Source: Brumimicrobium aurantiacum
Lineage (GTDB): Bacteria; Bacteroidota; Bacteroidia; Flavobacteriales_D; Crocinitomicaceae
DNA length: 64,000 nt
Direction of reading: 5' to 3'
NCBI RefSeq assembly: GCF_003402975.1
Contig: NZ_QURB01000005.1
Span: 1-64,000, forward strand
The position numbers and the translations under genes were made by a program. This document shows positions 37,154 to 46,160 of the stretch, piece by piece; position 1 is the first letter of the stretch, and every line of letters starts with the position of its first letter. Below the pieces are notes generated by a model. It had not been told where the DNA came from. It worked only from the letters and a program-made list of their open reading frames with translations, and made no database searches.

Positions 37154-38167
37154 CTATGTCCACACTTTTGTTCCTTCTGAACAGTTTTTGCAAATATCAA
37201 TTTTAGAGCGATCAGAAAACACTTGATTTCTGAAATCTTTATAGCTTTTAGCTTTCCAAAGTGTCTTAAAATCGTTTTGAAGCACATCGCCCAAAACATG
37301 TTTTGCATCTTTATCAAAACAGCATGGAACAACCTTTCCATCCCAAGTGAGTACAGTTGATGACCACATTCTCCAGCATTGGTTCTTCAAAGCATATTTA
37401 CTCTTATATGTACCGTCCTTCATTTTTTTATAACGGGCATATTTTTCATTTTTAGGCATCAATGGATTACCGTTTTTATAATCGTAAAGTTGGGCGGTTT
37501 TCAACCTTACTTCATCAACACCTAAAGATTTACCTAGCTTAAATACCTCATCTGTTTCATGTTCATTAGGTGCAACAACTAAAAACTGAAAAATCAAATG
37601 TGGAGTATTGCTTTTAAGTTTTTTCTTCGCGGCAATCATATGTTTCGTTCCGCTGATTACTTTTTCCAACTTCCCTCGTTTTCTATATTGAGCGTAAGTT
37701 TCTTGGGTCAATCCATCAATGGAAATAATCATGCGATCTAATCCCGACAATACTATTTCTTCAGCTTTTTCGGGTGTAATAAAATGGGCATTTGTAGAAG
37801 TTGCTGTATAGATTTTTCGTTTATGTGCAGCAGAAATTAGCGTTAAAAAATTAGGATGTAAAAAGGGCTCACCTTGAAAATAGTAATTGATATAAAATAA
37901 CTGTTTTCCCAATTGATCAAGCATTTTTTCATGATCCTCAAGATCTAGTCTTCCCGTTGCTCGAGTAAATTGTTTTAATCCACTGGGACATTCGGGACAT
38001 CCTAAATTACATGCTGTTGTAGGCTCTATACTCGCTGAAAAAGGCAAACCTTTGGCATTCACACGATTGAAGTTTTTAGCCAAAAAATATGAATAATAGA
38101 GTTTGATCAAATTCCAGCTTCGAAGCACTGAAAACTTTTTAAGTATATTGATTTGATCCTTCCACAT
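37154..38167 (-). CDS. Radical SAM/SPASM-domain protein
   Basis: I choose ATG 38167; a TTG three codons earlier is weaker. The 337-residue protein has the radical SAM cluster motif CNLGCPEC (C53, C57, C60) in EPTTACNLGCPECPSG, followed by YYFQGEPFLHP and ISIDGLTQETYAQYR. The C-terminal SPASM cysteines include QCWRMWSS, VPCCFD and DICKNCSEG, which bind a second iron-sulphur cluster. Family members modify peptides, sugars or cofactors. No precursor peptide or partner enzyme is recognisable nearby, so the substrate is unknown. It is monocistronic between the kinase and the DUF5686 gene. Confidence 0.9.
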   Translation of the reverse strand: MWKDQINILKKFSVLRSWNLIKLYYSYFLAKNFNRVNAKGLPFSASIEPTTACNLGCPECPSGLKQFTRATGRLDLEDHEKMLDQLGKQLFYINYYFQGEPFLHPNFLTLISAAHKRKIYTATSTNAHFITPEKAEEIVLSGLDRMIISIDGLTQETYAQYRKRGKLEKVISGTKHMIAAKKKLKSNTPHLIFQFLVVAPNEHETDEVFKLGKSLGVDEVRLKTAQLYDYKNGNPLMPKNEKYARYKKMKDGTYKSKYALKNQCWRMWSSTVLTWDGKVVPCCFDKDAKHVLGDVLQNDFKTLWKAKSYKDFRNQVFSDRSKIDICKNCSEGTKVWT

Positions 38168-38219
38168 TACCCACAAAGTTAAATATAAGCCAAAGACTAA
38201 ACAAAGTGGAGCTCACTTC

Positions 38220-40619
38220 TTATAAAAAGTTTAATCGCACGGAAACCTTATAAAAGAAATTGTCTTTTGTTTCAGCAAAAGCATGTTTTCCATAACGGTA
38301 GAATGTACCTAACCCAAATCCTAATGGACCGAGTTTAATTACATAATCTGCAATTACCCCAGTTTCAAAATAACCTTTATCTGGTGTTTTAAAATCAAAT
38401 CCTTTATGATCTGTTCTGTTTGACATTTCACCATATCCAGCTGCATTATGAATCACAAAAACAGGTTCCGACCAAGATGATTTATTCTTAATTGGCAAAA
38501 AGCTATATCGTGCGAATAATGCAGAATATTTATCCGTGTAAAACTCTGTTGGCCCCATTGTTTCAAAGGTATTGGATACTGATAAAGTATAGTTTATTCC
38601 CGTTCCTTCAACAAACTGTTGCAACATTAGCGGAACATTTCCATACGTTAATCCACATTTACTCACCAATTGAATTTTTCCAGCTCCTCTAATGGTAAAA
38701 TCTTGATGTACCATAAAATTTAGACGGTAATAATCATAATTTGCATCAAAAATACCACTTTGTCCTTTCACCGCTTTAAGGGTTAATTTTGGCCACTTTG
38801 TACCGAGTGATACTCTTCGATTTTCAAGCATCATGATGCGTTCTCGAATATTCCAATTGATGACCACACCAGCCTCGGCAATATCAAATTGACTTTGTGT
38901 TCCGTTTTGTGAAAACAAAGGCGCATAATAGTATCCGTCTGAAATTTTAAAGCGTTTATAATTGGCAAACACTTGAACTTTCAAGTTTTGTCGAACCAAT
39001 CCACTCAAATTAACTCCTGCAACACGCTCTCTATCCATCAAACTCACAAAGAAATCTCTGTAAATTCCTTGTTCTGTTAAATTAAATGAATTACTGTAAT
39101 AATCAGTGTTTCCACGCTCGTGAACATCGTCTTTGTAGAGGAATTTCAACTTAATGTTTCGTTTCTGATTCAATGTAAAATTCACACTTCCTCCTCCTTT
39201 CCATTCTTTATCATTTGTTCCGTAAGCGAAATATCCGGCCGCACCAAAAACCTTACTCAGTCTATAATTGGTTTCCAATCCTAATCCTAAACGCAAACCT
39301 TCGTAGCGATTAAAATAGGCCACTTGCCAGACTGGAATATTGAAAATTCCTGCTGGTATTTTTCCGGTAGTGACTACTTTTCCAAAAAACACAAGTTTAT
39401 CTAAATTAGCTTCACTTGCTACGCTATCAATAACTTTGTAGGTTTCACCTTCTTTTCCAGATGCTGTATTTCCGCGTACTTCGTGTAAACTTAGGGAATC
39501 CCTTAGCGCACCTTCCTCTACCTCTACAGAAACAGGACTAAACAATTTAAAATCGGGTTCTCTAAATTCAACGTCGTTGATATAAACAGAACTTCTTCCA
39601 ATTAATTCAACAGCCCCTTCAATTTCAATTCCACTGAAGCCAAGGATCGTACTAATTTTAGAAGGGAACCATTTTTTATTGGCCGTCATTTTATATTCTT
39701 GAATGATTTTTACATTCACAATTCCACTCGCTTCATGTGGCTCCGCAATCACTCTTTCAATGGCCCAACTACTTGAACGCACGTATAAATATCCTTCCAA
39801 ACCATCAAAATTCTTCCCTTTTCGTGGTCGAAACTTAATCGTGTATGTTGTATCTTGGTCTTGATGTACAACGGTATCTTCAAGGATGAATAAATAACGA
39901 CGTAACCCTCCTGGAGCAATTGGGTTAATATAACTGTCTTGATTCAATTCAAAATCATTTGCATAAAATGAAAAAGATTGAAATTGATTGACAAGTGTAG
40001 CAAACATAGGATCCTTTACACCTGAAACATTGTAAGACTTTATTACTTCTTTGTCATAGTTTGGTGGTGAAAAAGTTCGTTCTGCTTTCGTTTCTGTTAA
40101 GAAAATGTATTGTTTATCAAGAAATTCAAGGGCATCAATTGTAGATGTATCTGTTATTGTATCACGCAATATTCCTTCCTCCAACTCTCCTGTTACATAT
40201 AATTTCGAATATGAATTATAAGTAAATGCGTCATTTCGCATTGGATCATTATCCTTCTTCTTGTCCATCACATTTTGTATGATACGATGAGCCGGATTTT
40301 CTCCTGGTTTTATGACTACTTCATCGTAAACTTGTGCATCTGGTGATAGAAAAACAATAGGATTGTCAATCAAGTCTGCTCCCTTAACAATGGTATCGCT
40401 GTATTCAAAGAATCTGAAAATATAAACACTAGAAGCTTTAATTTCAATGCTTTGCTTCCCATCAATATCAGTAACAAATGTTTTAGATCGATCTTCAATA
40501 ATCTTGGTGAAAGCTACTGGAGTTTTAGAATGAGCATCTAAAACCTGTACCTGCGTTTTTTGAGCGTAAAATGAATTCGACAAACAAAATAACACAAACA
40601 ATAACAGCGTATTTTTCAT
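38220..40619 (-). CDS. DUF5686 family outer-membrane protein with carboxypeptidase-like domain
   Basis: The 799-residue protein has a signal peptide (MKNTLLLFVLFCLSNSFYAQ), a carboxypeptidase-regulatory-like domain at about 22-95 (QVQVLDAHSKTPVAFTKII), then the DUF5686 region (PAHRIIQNVMDKKKDNDP ... GLEGYLYVRSSSWAIERV) and a C-terminal barrel (roughly 430-799, ending FFYKVSVRLNFL). It resembles TonB-receptor-like outer-membrane proteins without a plug. Function is not established for the family. It follows the PPIase gene after two bases and is surely co-transcribed, perhaps using that chaperone for its own folding. Confidence 0.88.
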   Translation of the reverse strand: MKNTLLLFVLFCLSNSFYAQKTQVQVLDAHSKTPVAFTKIIEDRSKTFVTDIDGKQSIEIKASSVYIFRFFEYSDTIVKGADLIDNPIVFLSPDAQVYDEVVIKPGENPAHRIIQNVMDKKKDNDPMRNDAFTYNSYSKLYVTGELEEGILRDTITDTSTIDALEFLDKQYIFLTETKAERTFSPPNYDKEVIKSYNVSGVKDPMFATLVNQFQSFSFYANDFELNQDSYINPIAPGGLRRYLFILEDTVVHQDQDTTYTIKFRPRKGKNFDGLEGYLYVRSSSWAIERVIAEPHEASGIVNVKIIQEYKMTANKKWFPSKISTILGFSGIEIEGAVELIGRSSVYINDVEFREPDFKLFSPVSVEVEEGALRDSLSLHEVRGNTASGKEGETYKVIDSVASEANLDKLVFFGKVVTTGKIPAGIFNIPVWQVAYFNRYEGLRLGLGLETNYRLSKVFGAAGYFAYGTNDKEWKGGGSVNFTLNQKRNIKLKFLYKDDVHERGNTDYYSNSFNLTEQGIYRDFFVSLMDRERVAGVNLSGLVRQNLKVQVFANYKRFKISDGYYYAPLFSQNGTQSQFDIAEAGVVINWNIRERIMMLENRRVSLGTKWPKLTLKAVKGQSGIFDANYDYYRLNFMVHQDFTIRGAGKIQLVSKCGLTYGNVPLMLQQFVEGTGINYTLSVSNTFETMGPTEFYTDKYSALFARYSFLPIKNKSSWSEPVFVIHNAAGYGEMSNRTDHKGFDFKTPDKGYFETGVIADYVIKLGPLGFGLGTFYRYGKHAFAETKDNFFYKVSVRLNFL

Positions 40620-40621
40620 CC

Positions 40622-41713
40622 TTATTTAGTCAGTTTTAAAACTTCAATCTTGAAAATCAAATCAGAATATGGTGGAATAGTTGGTCTACGTCCATTTTTT
40701 CCATACGCTAAGTAGTAAGGAATATATAAATCGATTTTAGTTCCTTCTTTACTCAATCCTACTCCTTCATTAAATCCAGGAATCAAACTCATCTCAAGAT
40801 AATTAAATTCAAGTGGTTTATTTCTGTCATAAGAAGAGTCAAACTTCTTTCCAAAAACCAATTCACCATGATAATGCAAACTTACCTTATCACCTTTTTT
40901 AGCCAATTCTCCTTCCCCTTCTTCACGTATTACGTAAACTAAACCTGATTCAGTTTGAATAGCTTCTGGCTCCATTTCTTTAACTAAATCGTAAAAATAA
41001 GTTTTGTATTCTTCTTTTGATTTGGCTTTCGCTTCAATTAAACGCACTTTATTTTGAGCTTGTAATTTCTCCATTCTCAAACGCTCTTTTTCAACCTCAG
41101 CCTTCTTGATTTCATACTCTGTTTCAAAGATTTTTGAAGCATTATAAAACCATTTGTATTTTAAGCCTTTACGAATGATTTCAATTTTTTTTATGGTATC
41201 TCCTTGGTCAATTGCATCCACAACATCTTGACCTTCCATTACCTGACCAAAAACTGTATGTTTACCATTCAAATGTGGTGTGGCTTTGTGCGTAATGAAA
41301 AACTGACTTCCATTAGTGTTTGGACCAGCATTCGCCATAGATAGAGATCCTTTTGTGTGTGGAATTCCATTATCTGCCTCATCCCAAAACTTATATCCAG
41401 GGTTTCCGTTTCCACCTCCTGTAGGGTCGCCTCCTTGAATCATGAAATTATCAATCACTCGGTGAAAAACAATACCATCATAAAATGGCTCTTTGATTTT
41501 AATAGAATCGAAAACCTTTAACTTTCCTTCTGCTAAACCTACAAAGTTAGCGACAGTTAAGGGCGCTTCATCTTGATGCAACTCAAGAAAAATATCTCCT
41601 TTATTTGTTGAAATGTTAGCATAGATACCTTTTTCCAGATCTAAATCTTTACTCTGTGAGTATGAAAAACCAGAAAAAATGATTGCAAAAACAGCAGTAA
41701 TTAATAATCTCAT
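40622..41713 (-). CDS. Cyclophilin-FKBP fusion peptidyl-prolyl isomerase
   Basis: This exported 363-residue enzyme has a signal peptide ([20 protein letters not shown]). Residues about 28-190 are a cyclophilin domain ([53 protein letters not shown]). A charged helical linker (about 195-250) leads to a C-terminal FKBP domain ([52 protein letters not shown]). Two unrelated prolyl-isomerase folds in one periplasmic chain suggest a folding catalyst for outer-membrane or secreted proteins. A perfect -7 element lies at 41732-41739. Confidence 0.94.
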   Translation of the reverse strand: MRLLITAVFAIIFSGFSYSQSKDLDLEKGIYANISTNKGDIFLELHQDEAPLTVANFVGLAEGKLKVFDSIKIKEPFYDGIVFHRVIDNFMIQGGDPTGGGNGNPGYKFWDEADNGIPHTKGSLSMANAGPNTNGSQFFITHKATPHLNGKHTVFGQVMEGQDVVDAIDQGDTIKKIEIIRKGLKYKWFYNASKIFETEYEIKKAEVEKERLRMEKLQAQNKVRLIEAKAKSKEEYKTYFYDLVKEMEPEAIQTESGLVYVIREEGEGELAKKGDKVSLHYHGELVFGKKFDSSYDRNKPLEFNYLEMSLIPGFNEGVGLSKEGTKIDLYIPYYLAYGKNGRRPTIPPYSDLIFKIEVLKLTK

Positions 41714-41731
41714 AATAATCTTTTAGTAACG

Positions 41732-41739
41732 CAAAAATA
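41732..41739 (-). promoter_or_regulatory. -7 promoter element of the PPIase-DUF5686 operon
   Basis: TATTTTTG on the minus strand matches TAnnTTTG exactly, 18 bases before ATG 41713, with G C following. Confidence 0.5.
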
Positions 41740-41917
41740 AGAAAACTCTTTATTTAAACCATATATAATTCAGCTCATTAAATGTTAGTGATTTAACCAA
41801 AAATTGATTCAATCTATTCTATGTGAATTAAAAGTGCCAATAGGCGTGATTAACCTTCGATCTTGAATCTACGAAACTTTCCTATAGGACAAAAGACAAA
41901 TTTACTTGCTAAATCCT

Positions 41918-41925
41918 TACTTTTG
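41918..41925 (+). promoter_or_regulatory. -7 promoter element abutting the start of the glycosyltransferase gene
   Basis: TACTTTTG matches TAnnTTTG exactly and ends five bases before ATG 41931. If used, transcription would begin at or within a base or two of the start codon, giving a leaderless mRNA. Confidence 0.5.
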
Positions 41926-41930
41926 AAGCA

Positions 41931-43049
41931 ATGAAATCGAAGAAAGTAATTGTTTCTGTTACCAATGACCTTTATACTGACCAAAGGGTACATAAAGTAT
42001 GTAGTTTTCTTCATGAAAACGGCTACAACGTACTATTGATAGGAAGAGAACTAAAAAACAGCAAAGAAATAACAGACCGTCCATACCGTATAAAACGTTT
42101 TAAACTCGTTTTTACGAAGGGCGCTTTGTTCTATGCCACCTATAATTTGAGACTTTTTTGGTTCCTAATCTTTCAAAAGTTTGACCTTTTATTGAGCAAT
42201 GATTTGGATACTTTACTGGCCAATTATTGTGCGCACAAATTCAATAGAAAATCGAGATTGGTATATGACACACATGAATTATTCACCGAAGTTCCAGAAT
42301 TAACAGCTAGACCAAAAGTAAGGGCGGTTTGGTTAAAAATTGAAGAATGGATTTTCCCAAAACTCGAAGATGTTTACACCGTAAATGAATCAATCGCTGC
42401 AATTTATTCGCAAAAATACAAGAAGAAGGTGCATGTGGTTAGAAACGTTTCTAAACTTTGGAAGCCCGAAACAATAATGAGTAAAACTGAATTGGACTTA
42501 CCTATAGACCGTCACATTATTATTTTGCAAGGTTCAGGAATCAATGTTGATCGAGGAGCTGAAGAAGCAGTTATGGCAATGCAACAAGTTGAAAATGCAC
42601 TTTTCATTATTGTTGGAAGTGGCGATGTCATTCCTGATTTAAAAAAAATGGTTGAAACTCATCATTTAGAAGAAAAGGTAAAGTTTATAGGTCGCGTTCC
42701 CTACAACACCATGATGAATTACACTTATCATGCAGACCTTGGATTAAGTTTAGATAAGGACACTAATTCAAATTATAAATACTCTTTGCCCAATAAAATT
42801 TTCGATTATATCCATACGGAAACTCCGGTAATTAGTTCAAATTTGGTTGAGTTGAAACGTGTGATTGAAAAGCACAATGTAGGAAGAATTATTCATGAGC
42901 ACAGCGCAAACGGAGTTGCTGAAAGCATTAACACTATTTTGAGAGATCCAGATTTATTGAGAGTTCTAAAAGAAAACTGTATTAAGGCCGCTCATGTCGA
43001 GAATTGGGAACATGAAAGTAAAGTCTTAAAAAAGATATATTTGAATTAA
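41931..43049 (+). CDS. GT4-type glycosyltransferase
   Basis: The 372-residue cytosolic protein shows a GT-B fold: N-terminal KVIVSVTNDLYTDQRVHKVCSFLHENGYNVLLIGR, a DTHELFTEVPEL segment, and a C-terminal nucleotide-sugar domain with IILQGSGINVDRGAEEAV, FIIVGSGDVIPDLKKMV and KFIGRVPYNTMMNYTYHADLGLSL, where SLPNKIFDYIHTETPVISSN carries the family's acidic/EX7E-like region. It probably transfers a sugar in surface polysaccharide or glycoprotein synthesis. It stands alone rather than in a polysaccharide cluster. Confidence 0.88.
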   Translation: MKSKKVIVSVTNDLYTDQRVHKVCSFLHENGYNVLLIGRELKNSKEITDRPYRIKRFKLVFTKGALFYATYNLRLFWFLIFQKFDLLLSNDLDTLLANYCAHKFNRKSRLVYDTHELFTEVPELTARPKVRAVWLKIEEWIFPKLEDVYTVNESIAAIYSQKYKKKVHVVRNVSKLWKPETIMSKTELDLPIDRHIIILQGSGINVDRGAEEAVMAMQQVENALFIIVGSGDVIPDLKKMVETHHLEEKVKFIGRVPYNTMMNYTYHADLGLSLDKDTNSNYKYSLPNKIFDYIHTETPVISSNLVELKRVIEKHNVGRIIHEHSANGVAESINTILRDPDLLRVLKENCIKAAHVENWEHESKVLKKIYLN

Positions 43050-43255
43050 CCAAGTAATTTAATTTTAACAAAGTTGAATTCAATACCACGATAGAAATCA
43101 AGTTCAACTTTCATAAAATGACATGCAAAGCTATATAGTAGTGTCATTCCAAATTTCCAAAGTCAACAATCAACTGTTTAAAATTATAGCACCATCAATG
43201 AAAAATCAATCCAAACATTATCGAACTTTACATCAAATGTATCATTAAAGAAATT

Positions 43256-44218
43256 ATGCGATCAATATTTGGAGTGTTAGTTATGGCGTTTGTTATGGGA
43301 TCTTGTGTTCCAGCGAAGAAATACAACGATTTATTAGCCAAGGAGCAAAACTGTGCTGAAGAATTGAAGAAATATAAAACTTCATCATTAGATTATGAAG
43401 CGCGATTAAAAACAGCACAAGCAAGAGCAGAAATCATGCAAAAAGATGTTGTTCAGTTAAAGGCAGACACTTCAACTTTAGGGAATAAATACCGTGCATT
43501 GCAAGCCAAATACAAACAATCCGTATCAATGGGTGAATCTTTTGAAGAGCAACTGGATAAAATCAAAGATAGTGATGCAAAACATTTAGCCAGAATGCGT
43601 TCTGAATTGGAAGCAAAAATTATTGAAACACAAAGAAAGGAAGATGCTTTAATGGCTGCCGAAAAAGAATTAAAAAACAAGCAAATTTTATTGGCCGAAA
43701 GAGAGCAAAGGGTAAAAGAATTAGAGGAAATCATTTCACGTCAAGAAACTGCAGTTAAAGCTCTTGAGATGAAAATCGCACAAGCACTTCGTGGATTTGA
43801 GAACAAAGGATTGAAGGTAGAAGAGCGCAATGGCAAAATCTATGTTAGTCTAGAAGCCAAGCTATTATTTGCCTCAGGAAGTACAAAAGTAGAAGCTGAA
43901 GGAAAGAAAGCGATTATCGAATTGGCAAGAGCTGTTGAGGGAGACGACGATTTAGAGATCATTGTAGAAGGCCATACAGATACAGATGCTTTATCAAGTG
44001 CTAGTCACCCAAAAAACAACTGGGAACTTTCTGTTTTAAGATCAACATCGGTGGTTTCTATTATGACAGAAAACACGAACATTAATCCAATGATTCTTTC
44101 TGCATCAGGACGTTCTGAGTATCATCCTATTGATCCAAATGACAAAGCAAAAAACCGTAGAATTGAAGTAATCATTGCGCCAAAGTTAGACGCTTTATTT
44201 GAGTTGATTTCAGAATAA
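43256..44218 (+). CDS. OmpA-like peptidoglycan-associated lipoprotein with coiled coil
   Basis: The 320-residue protein has a lipobox ending at C17 (VMGSC), so it should be lipidated and sent to the outer membrane. A long coiled coil spans about 25-180 (AARAEIMQKDVVQLKAD-like heptads, EKELKNKQILLAEREQRVKELEE). Residues about 195-310 are an OmpA C-terminal domain (LLFASGSTKVEAEGKKAI, VEGHTDTDAL, NRRIEVIIAP) that binds diaminopimelate in peptidoglycan. It thus tethers the outer membrane to the wall. The 206 bases before it and 180 bases after it show nothing I can identify. Confidence 0.92.
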   Translation: MRSIFGVLVMAFVMGSCVPAKKYNDLLAKEQNCAEELKKYKTSSLDYEARLKTAQARAEIMQKDVVQLKADTSTLGNKYRALQAKYKQSVSMGESFEEQLDKIKDSDAKHLARMRSELEAKIIETQRKEDALMAAEKELKNKQILLAEREQRVKELEEIISRQETAVKALEMKIAQALRGFENKGLKVEERNGKIYVSLEAKLLFASGSTKVEAEGKKAIIELARAVEGDDDLEIIVEGHTDTDALSSASHPKNNWELSVLRSTSVVSIMTENTNINPMILSASGRSEYHPIDPNDKAKNRRIEVIIAPKLDALFELISE

Positions 44219-44397
44219 GAAATAATTGAAAAAGGTACTGAATACTTTAATTGAACAAGTACAATATTGTTTATAAGGTGGCCACACTGTGATTAGTAGT
44301 AAACAACTATTTTCTACAATTGAATCACGCATCGAATTCACTGTGAAACATCACATTGCTGTTCTTGACATTGGTATTAACAGAACTTGATCAGAAC

Positions 44398-45201
44398 CTA
44401 CAAATCTCTATCGTGTAGAATAAAGTAGGAAACCATAAAGAAAAGAAACATATATCCACAGCAAACAGCGAGGTTAATTGGTGTATCCAAAATAACTGGA
44501 ACATTTCCACTTCTTTGCTGTCCGGCTTCAACAACCTCTTTTAAAATGGGAAAAGGCGTTAACTTGGAAAAGGCGTTCAATGGCATATATGCATAGACCG
44601 TTTGAAATCCATTAAAAGAAAAGGACACACCGATTATCGTTTCCACCATGAAGGAAAGAATAAAAAGAATAATGGCTACTGCAGTTTTCTTAACGAGTAC
44701 AGCAATAAAAAAGGCAAAGCTGAAATAACACAAAGTCTGCAAAAAATAAGCTCCAATAATTTCAAGTCCTTCAGTAAAAGGCAGTCCATCAGTTGAATTG
44801 ACCAATCCGAAAATAAGCCCAGTGGCAAAAGTGTATAGGGTTATAATCAAGGCAAAAACTAATACAACCAAAAACTTACTGAAAATTGCCTTTGGCAAGG
44901 AGAGTCCGTCAATTAAATGTTGGCGAAAGGTTTTAAAATTAAATTCATTGGTAATGATAATCACTGCTAAAACACCCATCAAAATATTAAAATAACTGGC
45001 TGAATAGGTTGCAATTTCCCATATATAAGGAAAAATAAAAGGCTTCCAAAATGGAGGCAATAATACCGCCATAAAATTAGTGATGAATGAAGAAATAGTA
45101 TAAATCACCACAGGTAAAACCAAGAAGTAAATAAAGAATATTACCTGAAGAGATTTAAGTTTCCTAAGTTTAAGGAATTCAATTTTGAGTAGTTGTTTCA
45201 T
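44398..45201 (-). CDS. ABC-2 type transporter permease
   Basis: The 267-residue protein has about six transmembrane segments (VIFFIYFLVLPVVIYTISSFI, YFNILMGVLAVIIITNEF, FLVVLVFALIITLYTFATGLIF, TLCYFSFAFFIAVLVKKTAVAIILFILSFMV) in the ABC-2 permease pattern, with the FRQHLIDGLSLPKAIFSKF coupling region that follows the second segment in bacitracin/Nos-type permeases. Its ATG overlaps the ATPase stop by four bases. Substrate unknown. Confidence 0.88.
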   Translation of the reverse strand: MKQLLKIEFLKLRKLKSLQVIFFIYFLVLPVVIYTISSFITNFMAVLLPPFWKPFIFPYIWEIATYSASYFNILMGVLAVIIITNEFNFKTFRQHLIDGLSLPKAIFSKFLVVLVFALIITLYTFATGLIFGLVNSTDGLPFTEGLEIIGAYFLQTLCYFSFAFFIAVLVKKTAVAIILFILSFMVETIIGVSFSFNGFQTVYAYMPLNAFSKLTPFPILKEVVEAGQQRSGNVPVILDTPINLAVCCGYMFLFFMVSYFILHDRDL

Positions 45202-46094
45202 GAGCTTACGATTTCTAAGAATGTGGATTCAAGATTTTTTCTATGAAGACTTAAAGAACTTAAGTAGATTCCTTTTTCTGCAAATATTTTATTGACCTCG
45301 GCATTTGTACGCTCCTCACCTACACTGATCAAAATTTCTCCTGACAAATCTTTAATGTATTTAAATTCTGGTATTTCTTCAATAGCATTCAACAGCTCTT
45401 CTCGATTATCCGAATTCACACACAATAATTTGTCTTGAATCAGAATTTCTTCCAATGTTGCCTCTTTGATTAACTTTCCACTTTTGAGGATGGCCACATG
45501 TGTACACACTTTCTCAATTTCATCTAGAATATGGGAAGCAATAATGATGGTTTTACCAGTTGATGCAACATCTAAAATAAGTGAGCGAATCTCTGCTATC
45601 CCCTGAGGATCTAACCCATTGGTTGGTTCATCTAATACCAATACCTCCGGATCGGCAAGTAATGCACTTGCAATGGCGAGTCTTTGCTTCATTCCGAGTG
45701 AAAAAGTCTTGAATTTGGCAGACTTTCGTTTCCATAAGTCAACTCTTCTTAGCACCGTTTCAATTCTATCACTGACATTATCCATAGATTTTATTTCCGC
45801 AACAATTTTTAAATTGTCAACAGCATTCAAGTAAGGATAAAAATTTGGGGTTTCTAATAAAGCTCCGATGTTTTTCCGGTTTTCATCTCTTTGATTATTT
45901 CCAAACCAATTGAATTTACCATTATCCGGTTTAATTACACCAAGTAATATTCCAAGTGTTGTCGTCTTTCCGCTTCCATTGGGTCCAAGTAGACCGTATA
46001 CTTGTCCTTTCTTTACAGTAATATTTAAATCTTGTAAAGCCTGAACATTCTTGTACGATTTACTTAAACTATTGGTTTTTAATATATCGGCCAT
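45198..46094 (-). CDS. ABC transporter ATP-binding protein
   Basis: The 298-residue ATPase has Walker A GPNGSGKTT, signature FSLGMKQRLAIASALL, Walker B VLVLDEPTNGLDP and H-loop IIIASHILDE. The C-terminal 80 residues form the extension typical of CcmA/BcrA-type ATPases. It pairs with the overlapping ABC-2 permease downstream to form an exporter of unknown substrate. Confidence 0.95.
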   Translation of the reverse strand: MADILKTNSLSKSYKNVQALQDLNITVKKGQVYGLLGPNGSGKTTTLGILLGVIKPDNGKFNWFGNNQRDENRKNIGALLETPNFYPYLNAVDNLKIVAEIKSMDNVSDRIETVLRRVDLWKRKSAKFKTFSLGMKQRLAIASALLADPEVLVLDEPTNGLDPQGIAEIRSLILDVASTGKTIIIASHILDEIEKVCTHVAILKSGKLIKEATLEEILIQDKLLCVNSDNREELLNAIEEIPEFKYIKDLSGEILISVGEERTNAEVNKIFAEKGIYLSSLSLHRKNLESTFLEIVSS

Positions 46095-46160
46095 TATTGC
46101 AGTGTTTCTTATAAAATTAAATTTTTAAATGCAATAAACACCAAATTCTTTGTCTTTTTA

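Noticed and set aside
37075-37341. 88-codon leftward frame overlapping the radical SAM gene end
   Set aside because: It lies in another phase of the same strand within the conserved SPASM region, which is clearly the coding frame.
37154-38167. Ribosomal peptide (RiPP) maturase locus around the radical SAM/SPASM protein
   Set aside because: No small precursor-like frame, transporter or partner protein is visible next to it; the nearest ABC transporter is about 6 kb away with other genes between.
44398-46094. Gld-type gliding ABC transporter (GldA/GldF) linked to RemB-like genes
   Set aside because: ATPase and permease have only generic ABC-2 features and are separated from the barrel operon by their own start; no GldG is present. 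I leave them as unassigned.
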